From Hygrophila difformis (taxonomy: Eukaryota; Streptophyta; Magnoliopsida; Lamiales; Acanthaceae): a stretch of 64,000 nucleotides of DNA. The notes beneath the pieces are model-generated. The model searched no databases, had not been told where the DNA came from, and saw only the letters and a list, made by a program, of their open reading frames with translations. A program made the position numbers and the translations under genes. Location: assembly GCA_030278955.1 (NCBI GenBank), contig JAOANR010000003.1, positions 54,718,902-54,782,901 of the forward strand, given 5' to 3'. Below, in pieces: positions 56,565-64,000 of this stretch (positions are counted from its first letter, which is position 1; the number at the start of each line of letters is the position of its first letter).

Positions 56565-57070
56565 CTAGCGCAAGAAAAAGATCTAGGTTACAACATAACG
56601 CTTCTAGGTTCTCTAAGGTATAGAAATGCAATATGCACATGCAGTGATGATTCCCCCTGATAAAAAAAAATTTTATGCATGCATTTATTTATCCATGGGT
56701 TTTAAAAATAAATTTATTCCATGGATAGACTAAAATAAGGATAAAAGGTTTGGGCCGCTATATTGGGCCGAAAGAAATAAATTATTTGGGCTTTAAAATA
56801 TTACACTAAGTAAATAAAATTTTTGGGCTCAAAATAATAAACATTTGGGCTTTATTTAAAAATACAGGTATTGGGCTAAAAAAAATTTCTTGGGCTTCTT
56901 AAAAATTTTTGGGCTAAAAATTTGGGCTTTAACTTCAAAACAATAATTGGGTTTTTTTTTTTTTTATAATATATTACTAGTTTAGAAATAATAACTCTAA
57001 AAATAATAATACTTAAAAATAATAGTTTAAAAATATTCCGGGCTCTTTAAAATAGTAGTTTTAAAATATT

Positions 57071-57086
57071 CCGGGCTCTGATACCA
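57071..57086 (-). other. primer-binding site, initiator tRNA-Met type
   Basis: TGGTATCAGAGCCCGG on the - strand, a few bases inside the 5' LTR end; complementary to the 3' end of plant initiator tRNA-Met, as in most chromoviruses. Confidence 0.9.
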
Positions 57087-57089
57087 CAT

Positions 57090-60000
57090 TGTAACACCCC
57101 GGTTTTGGTAACCCAGGCCGGGATGCCACCGCCACACCTCCCTAGCAAGACACGGTTTCTCCGAGCTCACTAAAGAGATGCAAGGCTATGGTTTTTCAGA
57201 ATTTAAATATTCAAGTAGCCCATTCGTAAATAATTTAAAAATACTACATCAGAGTTGCAGCGAGAATATAAAGTACGCAGCGGAAGTAAAGTGTATGCAG
57301 CGGAATTTAAAATATAGGGCCGACATGGCCAAACCACGGGTTAAACAGACCCGTTCATGCAAGTTACGTAAAATAAATAATTAAGTGTTCAAAATGATCC
57401 CCCAATGAGTGATCATGCTCCGTACTCTGTAACAGAAAAAAAATGAACAACGGTTTTTATCAGTATTATAAAATACTGAGTAAGTTAATCCTTACATAGC
57501 AATAAAGGGGTTAGATTTTTAATAATTAAGATAAAACTTTTTACCATGCATAAAACATTTTTGTTTTTTTAAAAAAAATGCGAATATAATTGCATACTTT
57601 AAAGACACATTTAAATTTCATAATTTAAAACTTAAGCATGGGCAATTATTTAAGACATGATTTAAAAACATGAATAATGCCGTAAGTAAGTAAATATAGG
57701 TTTGAGCTTTTAAAAATTCTCCCCGATACGCCACCATCTCAACAATATTTGATTTAGCCGACAATCCGACGGCCGCAGCCAATTTCATAAAATCTGAGCT
57801 TTTTAATATATTTCCCGTTACGCCATCATCTCAACAATATATATATCATTTAGCCGGTGATCCGGCGGCCTCAGCCAATTTCATAAGTATCATCTCATTT
57901 AGCCGATATTCCGGCGGCCGCAGCCGATTCGCCATACCCAGTACCACTCCGTCGAGCCTCGAGTAACCCATACGGATACACTCGAGAGGGTAGGCCGTTG
58001 GTCTCTTGTGACCAAATACGCCATATCCAGTACCGCTCCGTCAAGCCTCGAGTAACCCATACGGATACACCGAGAGGATAGGCCCAAAAATATAAGATGC
58101 CGTTTTGGCAATCTTTCGCGCGTAATCATCATTGCCGTTTTGGCACAAAATGAATAATTAGGAGGGCACCCTGCAGAGCAATCTCCCCCTAATTTTATAC
58201 AACCAATGTAACCGATATCGTTTCAACTTTAGTGTAACGGGATTTCCAAAAATACAGCTTTATCGTATCACAAGATTTCGATCGTTGTTTAGAGATTTCA
58301 AAATTTCACAAGTTTAAAACCGATCGATGTCACAGTTTACGCCTTTTCAGTTTAAAAATCCATTTCTTAGGCGATTGATCTGAAATTTTCACAGTAGCTC
58401 AAAAACATCCCAATGAACAACTTTCATGTTTTGAGTTTTTGGGAAAAATGATGGGAAGCATGTCAAAAATCAAGTTTTCTACACAAACAAAAAGCTGCCA
58501 GGATTCAGGTTTGACATCTGTCAAAGATTTGACTTTTTAACATATCAAATGAACTCCAAAAATTCTGAAAATTTACAGGCACTTAAAAGACACCAAAATA
58601 AACAAGTTTTATTAGAGGCAAATTATGCAAATTCATCACGGATTAAGTCAGATTAATCTACTAAGTTCGATCTTAAAATCTGTCTCAGTTTTCGAAAGGT
58701 TCATGCACCACAGAATATGTTCGACGCGGTTTGGGATAGCAAATCTTAATGAAAGTGCATGAAATTTTACAGAGGTATTCAAGACTCATAGATCTACAAC
58801 TTTTGTTTAGATCATGAAGATTGGTTCGGACTAGAAATGATAGAAATAAGCTCATCAAGTTCGGTTATGAAATCTGTCAACTTTTGAAAATTCTTAAAAA
58901 CGCAGAATATGTCCGACTTGATTTGGGGTATCAAAACTTGATGAAAATTTCTGAAATTTTTACACAATATAGCTTAAGATCTTAGGATCAAAATCTTAGT
59001 TTTGAGTTTTCAGGTTTGAACGCTCGAAGTAAGAGTTTTGCTCGGATTTCAGAAAATACGTAGATTGGGGTTTTTAGGTTTGATTTAAACGTTTCGTTTA
59101 AGATCCAATGTTTTGGATGTCTTTAAACCACCCATATTGATATGGAAGATATTAACTTACAGTGAGTGAGTTCTTGAACGTTCTAGAGTTGATCGATTTG
59201 TCCAAAATCGCCACGAACGGATCTACGCAACACGTTCTTCTTCTCCTTTGGCTACGAACGTGTTTTGCAAGTAAAGATCCGTAAGTTAGAAGGTTGATTA
59301 TGATCTTAAAGCAATAAGTAAACTTGATTTACACCTTACCAACAATCCAATGCTTGCAAATCCTTGATCTACACCCTACCTTGGTTGGATTTGATTGCCG
59401 GAAAGTTGCCGGAAGTTTGCCGGAAGGGTGTTTGGCTTAGGGAGAGTTTTGGGAGAGTTGGGAGAGTTTGTGGGATGAATTATTGGTGAATATGGCTGAC
59501 AATAGGGTGTTAGGGACTTCTATAATCATCCAAAAATATGCCTCCCCCGTGATAGATCAAGATTCCCACCTTTGGGACCCAAAAAATGGCAAAAAGTCGC
59601 CAAAAACACATAAATCCCGACTGCTACAGTAGCATGCTACAGTAGCGTGCTACAGTAGCATGCTACAGTAACTTTTTTTTTTTTTTTTTTAAATTTTTTT
59701 TTTTTATATATATATATATTAAGATTCTTATCTTTAAAAAAATCATAATGTGGGAATTTTTGTGATCTTGTAAGTCATACATAGCTTCAAAAAGGAATAT
59801 ATTCTTTATTTGAAAATGACAAGATATGATTAATATTCCACCCTACAATTTCAAACCATAGTCAAATTATTCCCAATTATATTATGGCATTCTAGAATAA
59901 TTCCATAATAAAAAATATATGGGTAGAATGATTAATCAAGAATATATAGAAAATAGATAATTCTCATTATAATTTAAACATATGAATATATACATGTATA

Positions 60001-60309
60001 TACATGTGTACATGTTTGGAAAGATTATTTCAAGACCAAGGTATATATGTGTATATAAACTTGTATATGGATTTAAAATATTCTATGAACCATATACTTA
60101 TTACACTTGATATTGAAATCCATATATTTATTTGAAAAGACAAATATATATAATTTTTCAAAGTATGTTTTGTAGAAAATAATATACTAATCTTTAAGCA
60201 CATATTTGAACATATAAATATATATAGATTTGATTAAAAATCTACTTAGTGAATTGGTCAAAATATATATATTCATACATATATATCGGGCAATTTCTAT
60301 GGTATTACA
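57090..60309 (-). repeat. Tekay 5' LTR, 3220 bp
   Basis: TG...CA ends (TGTAACACC and GGTATTACA on +). It contains the same tandem blocks as the 3' LTR (about 57730-58080), including a CCGGCGGCC series and two 'gagtaacccatacggataca' units, the TGCTACAGTAGC series (59624-59671) and a poly-T/(TA)n tract (59672-59720). No protein gene. Confidence 0.93.
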
Positions 60310-61014
60310 GTATGGCTGACAATGGGGTGTTAGGGACCTCTAACATCGTCCAAAAGATGCCTCCCCCGTGATCAAGCAAGATTCCCGCGTTGGGACCCGA
60401 AAATTGGCGAGAAAGTCGCCAAAACGCGACAAAACGTCGCTGCTGCCAGGAGCACGCGGTGGTGGCGCGGTTTCCTCCTAAAGAGCGCGCGGAGGGCGCG
60501 CCAAACACGCCTGGACTTCGGTCCGAGCGGGGTCGTGCGATCCGTCGTGCTTTTCCTCCTCTCTTTCGGACTTCTGTCCTCCTACGTTTTCGGGCTTGAT
60601 TTTTCGGGTCATCCTCGGGTCATAATTTCTTATCTTAAGTTTATCTTGACTCAAATGAATTTCATGTTTGAGATCTTAAGTCCGTCGGTCTCGGGTTCGT
60701 CGGCTTCCAATTCGTCGTCTTTTGATTCCCGTGCAATAACTTGTATCATTAAATTTCTTCCGACTTCACGGGTTCTTGGAATTAAAATTCTTTTCCTTAT
60801 TAAATTTAATTCCAATTATCTTGACTCAATTCATGGAATGTCTTCGGGCTTCCTTTCCCTCTTTTATTCCATTTTGAATTTAAATCTATCGGCGTTTCAT
60901 TTCCGAGCAATAATTTATTGTGATAAATTATTTTCTTCTTCTCGGATATATTTCGACATTGATCGGAATAAATTTTTATTCCTTTGGGCGTTGATAAAAA
61001 TCTGGGGTATTACA
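60310..61014 (-). mobile_element. remnant of an older, related chromoviral LTR
   Basis: The first 110 bp (TATGGCTGACAATGGGGTG onward, 'atgcctcccccgtgat') match an internal part of the adjacent LTR at about 59489-59600. The segment ends GGTATTACA at 61014, an LTR terminus. The Tekay element therefore appears to have inserted into a related LTR. It is more GC-rich than the intact LTR, and frames at 60305-61017 are not protein-like. Confidence 0.65.
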
Positions 61015-61629
61015 TAATTCTCAAGTAATGTTGGTCGACATCATTTAATAATACTACAACTTGAATTCAGGTTTTGAAATTAAGATAAAGAAAGAGAAAC
61101 TGTATCCGGATAGGAGTCAGCTGAGCAGCTATTATAATCCCGGATGGATGAACCGCCAAGGCTTCCACCGGCCACTATCCAGACCATGCAAAATAACAAT
61201 CTAATAATTAATATACAGACCACGAGCTAGTTATCCGTGTGGGAATACCCGCCAACATTAGTCTGATACATTCCTTACTAGCTGTTTCACACAACACGGA
61301 AAAGACAAAATAAATAAAAGAAAATATTTTTGGGTCATCTTGCATGAGAGACATTGGTTTCTCATGCAAGGTATGGAAATGAATCCATAATTACTCTTCA
61401 TGGTCTAAATAATCTCTCATTCCATAATTAATTACAGTCCGGATTATATACTTAGATCATTAGAGTTTAATTTTATAGAAAAGTCTTTTAATGGGAAATT
61501 GAACAAAGTTCTTTATATCAAATTAATCATGGGTTGAGATCATTGGATCTCAACCTCAAAATATTAATATAAGGGTTCAATTAATTAATGGAGTGAGATG
61601 GAGAATAAAAATTTGGCAAAAAGGTGCCA

Positions 61630-62185
61630 CCTTGTCGCGATGCAGAGTTTGTGTCGCGGAGCGTGGCTCCGCGACAAAGGTTGCGCGACAAAGGGGTGGG
61701 AAATAAGAGAAATGGGATTTTGAAAATTAGGGTTTGCTTTGTCGCTTAAGCAAAAATTTTGTCGCGGAACATGGTTCCGCGACAAAGAGGCATAGCGACA
61801 AAGAGGGTTGAAAAGTGGTAAGGACATAATTCCTGGTCGCGGAACAAGGATTTTGTCGCGGTACGTGGTTCCGCGACAAAGGTTCCGCGCCAGAGTCCTC
61901 CCAGAATAAAATTACAAGTATTTGGGTCCTTGGTCGCTAATCAAGGATTTTGTCGCGGAACGTGGTTCCGCGACAAGAGTTGCATCGCGACCAAGGGGTT
62001 TCAAAATTAATGGCAAGGCATAATTTTCTGTCTCGGAATAAGATTTTGTCGCGGAACGTGGTTCCGCGACAAGGGTGCTCCGCGACAAAAGCCATGCAGA
62101 CAAATTGCAAGAATTTGGTCCTTTGTCGCTAAACATGGGTTTTGTCGCGGAACGTGGTTCCGCGACAAAGTGTATGGCGACAAGG
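61630..62185. repeat. CGCG palindrome cluster in inverted LTR
   Basis: Six or more inverted pairs, half-sites TTTTGTCGCGGAACGTGG and TTCCGCGACAAAG, spaced by unique sequence. Same class as the clusters at 29.4 and 44.7 kb. Confidence 0.88.
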
Positions 62186-62984
62186 GGTTTTAAAATTTTA
62201 TAAAAATTTTGGCAGCATAACCCCTTATATTGCATTACATGGGTGTGCGTTGTGATCCGTGGGATCACAACGGGAAAATTACATTGCAACCCGTAGGGTT
62301 ACAATGTTATGCAATACAATATAGGGGATGCAATTTTTAAATAAATATGCACAAACACTAAAATGCCATCCACTTTCTAGACCTATTAAACTAAAAATAA
62401 AATAAAACAAACAATCTAAAACACTAAGAAGCAGTAAAACATCCACCAAACAGAAATAAAATTAAACTATACTAAGAGACTAAAATTTAAATGAAATCTA
62501 CACTAATAGATCTAGCAAGAGATAGACATCAAGTGGTTATACATTTATTAATTCTAACTAAAACATAAAAAGAAATGGTCAAGTGACCAAAAATGCAACA
62601 AAACAGTAAAATAGTCCAAGAGATAGACACATGACATATTTTTGGGAATCATTTTCTCAATATTTTACCAAAAACCAAAAATGGGTTAAACACACCCATT
62701 GATTAAGTGTTTTCAACCCAAATATACAAAATATAAAACTGGAAAATAAAATGAACACTAGCTACACTTATTTATTACAAAGCATAAATTAAAACTAGGC
62801 TAAAATCTACATCTACATGGCATGAAAATAAATTAAACTACATCTACCTACACTAATTTTGGAGAGCACAGTGGTGCCTCCAAAACAGTAAACTAAACTA
62901 AAGTGTAGCTAGGTTACTGTTCAAGGGGGTGTGAGGATATATTTATAGATGAGTAGGAAAGCCCTAGGCCCATTCAAGGCCCAC

Positions 62985-63405
62985 TTGGTCGCGGAACAGA
63001 TTGTTTTGTCGGGGAACAAATTCTGCATCGCGACACACTTGAATTGGAGAATAAATCTGTGGAGTTTGTGATGTGAAGGGCCGGGAGCTCGAGTCCCAGG
63101 AGATAAGACGAAAATCTCTTACCCAACGGGACCTCAAGTCCTGGGACCTTCCCATCAATTTGGCATGTGGGGATTTAATTGAGGAGGTCACGTGACCTTG
63201 TCGCGGAGGGAGTGCTGTGTTTCTGTCGCGGTAGGCTGTCTCTGTCGCGGAAGCTTTGTCGCGGTCGCGGTACACTTTGTCGCGGAACCACGTTCCGCGA
63301 CAAAATTTTGTGCCTTAATTCTTCTCTCACAGTCTCGGAATAATTTTTGGGCGCGGAGCAATTTTTTGGTCGCGGAGCATTTTGTCGCGGTGTACCCCTT
63401 CCGGG
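62985..63405. repeat. further CGCG palindromes, split by a 130-bp block
   Basis: Sparse copies at 62985-63050 and a dense group at 63200-63405 (TTTGTCGCGGAACCACG, CGTTCCGCGACAAAA). The intervening 63060-63190 contains an imperfect inverted repeat around 'cgagtcccagg' and 'cctcaagtcctggg'. Confidence 0.75.
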
Positions 63406-63410
63406 ACAAA

Positions 63411-64000
63411 TGTTTTAATTTTCTCTCTCTCACGTGCTTCTCTCTCTATTCTTGTTCCCAGTTTTCAAAAATCCCTTCCAGCTTTCTTTCTTCATTTCAC
63501 AGATTCTTTTTTCTTTCCTTCTCGATTTTCTTGTCTTGCTTCTTCCTCTATCCTTCTTCTTCTTCGTTTCTTCTTCTTTGTTTCTTCTTCTTGCTTCCTG
63601 TTTCTTTGTCCCAGTTTCTTTCTCGATTTTTCTTTTTGCTTTCCAAAACTCTTGGCTCAAATCAGTGGTGGGGAGGAAGGCTTCGCCGGAGATTGGAGTT
63701 GCAGCGGCGATAGGGATGGCGGAGGAGCGGCGGCAAACGGAGACGAGGCTGTGGTGTGAGGGAGCTGTCGGATCTGAGCTTGTGAGAGTGGACGTGATGG
63801 CGGCGATGGAGTGTGGGGCGAGTGGATGCGGTGGTGGTCATGGTGGCGAGGCTGTGGTGCTCGAGTTTGAGATCTGGCCGGACGTGGGTGGTTGAATGGC
63901 GCCGGAAAAATGAAGGTGAGGGTGGCCGGAGTGGCTGCCTGAAGTGTTGATGGTTGGCGAGAGGAGATGAGGGTGCAGAGGCGGCCGCCGGCCGGCGGTG
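63411..64000. other. CT-rich then GC-rich sequence, unassigned
   Basis: A 230-bp pyrimidine-rich stretch (63411-63650), like a plant 5' UTR, leads into GC-rich sequence (63660-64000). Overlapping frames there (for example from ATG 63717 to 63893) have compositional, not protein-like, content. It follows a CGCG palindrome group exactly as the F-box 5' UTR does at 39.7 kb, so a transcription unit on the + strand is possible; nothing more can be said. Confidence 0.35.

Larger units (their letters stand above)
47727..60309 (-). mobile_element. Tekay-type chromovirus (Ty3/gypsy), nearly complete
   Basis: Minus-strand element: 5' LTR at 60309-57090, initiator tRNA-Met primer site, leader ORF, an intact polyprotein, polypurine tract and 3' LTR (50955 to the gap). 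A C-terminal chromodomain, the long LTRs (3.2 kb) and the RT wording place it in the chromoviruses, most likely Tekay/Del. The two LTRs are nearly the same; most differences are single-base indels in homopolymers plus one 20-base indel near 47778, so it is young. Confidence 0.92.
61015..63410 (-). mobile_element. Athila-type LTR, inverted, partial
   Basis: The reverse complement follows the Athila LTR from about its middle towards its 5' part: 'ccaccggccactatccagaccatgcaaaat' region, 'catgagagacattggtttctcatgcaagg' region, palindrome cluster 2 (61630-62185), the TATA box (near 62947 on -) and cluster 1 (62985-63405). The body near 61020-61100 is closer to the LTR at 1-3678, while its palindromes are of the CGCG type. 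An unrelated-looking block lies at 63060-63190. The 5' TG end is not found. Confidence 0.75.

Overview
The window looks like a repeat-rich flowering-plant (probably eudicot) chromosome. The grounds are AT-rich spacers, Athila and chromovirus-type Ty3/gypsy elements, plant hAT MITEs, an endogenous caulimovirid and an EIX/Cf-type LRR receptor-like protein. I cannot name the species. Only one ordinary host protein gene is intact, the LRR receptor-like protein at 17435-19741 (- strand). Nearly everything else is mobile DNA, often nested.

Layout. 1-3.8 kb: LTR end, tRNA-Asp primer site and a scrap of leader of an Athila-like element, cut off by a tRNA-derived SINE. 4.14-12.69 kb: a Helitron-like element on the - strand carrying exons, with introns, from at least five unrelated genes: TAR/alliinase-type aminotransferase, AGO4-clade Argonaute, integrin-linked/Raf-like kinase, ABCC transporter and CDPK. 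12.8-15.4 kb: a run of MITEs, including one hAT element nested in another with clean 8-bp duplications. 17.4-22.6 kb: the receptor-like protein gene, two more MITEs and a truncated N-terminal copy of the same gene with its 5' flank. 23.2-27.8 kb: a decayed endogenous pararetrovirus with capsid, movement and protease/RT order, broken inside RT by an inverted Athila LTR end.

28.1-47.2 kb: a young Athila-type element with unusually long LTRs (4.7 kb) and a gag-pol frame with one frameshift before integrase. In the usual env position it carries a two-exon F-box gene, apparently captured from the host, behind its own promoter. That promoter has the same CGCG-palindrome plus TATA layout as the LTR. 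This is the most unusual feature of the window. A run of N (47227-47726) hides the end of this element.

47.7-60.3 kb: an almost complete Tekay-type chromovirus on the - strand with an intact 1572-aa gag-pol-chromodomain polyprotein and an extra coiled-coil ORF in its leader. It sits in an older related LTR remnant (60.3-61.0 kb). That remnant sits in an inverted Athila LTR (61.0-63.4 kb). The last 0.6 kb is CT-rich then GC-rich and unassigned.

Main ideas: (1) Helitron-mediated multi-gene fragment capture, including an RNA-silencing gene; (2) a retrotransposon with a captured, spliced F-box gene under an LTR-like internal promoter; (3) palindrome arrays in front of Athila promoters whose sequence differs between families (AATTCGAATT type versus TTGTCGCGG/CCGCGACAA type) while the layout is kept. 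These rest on reading the sequence only; no database search or alignment program was run.
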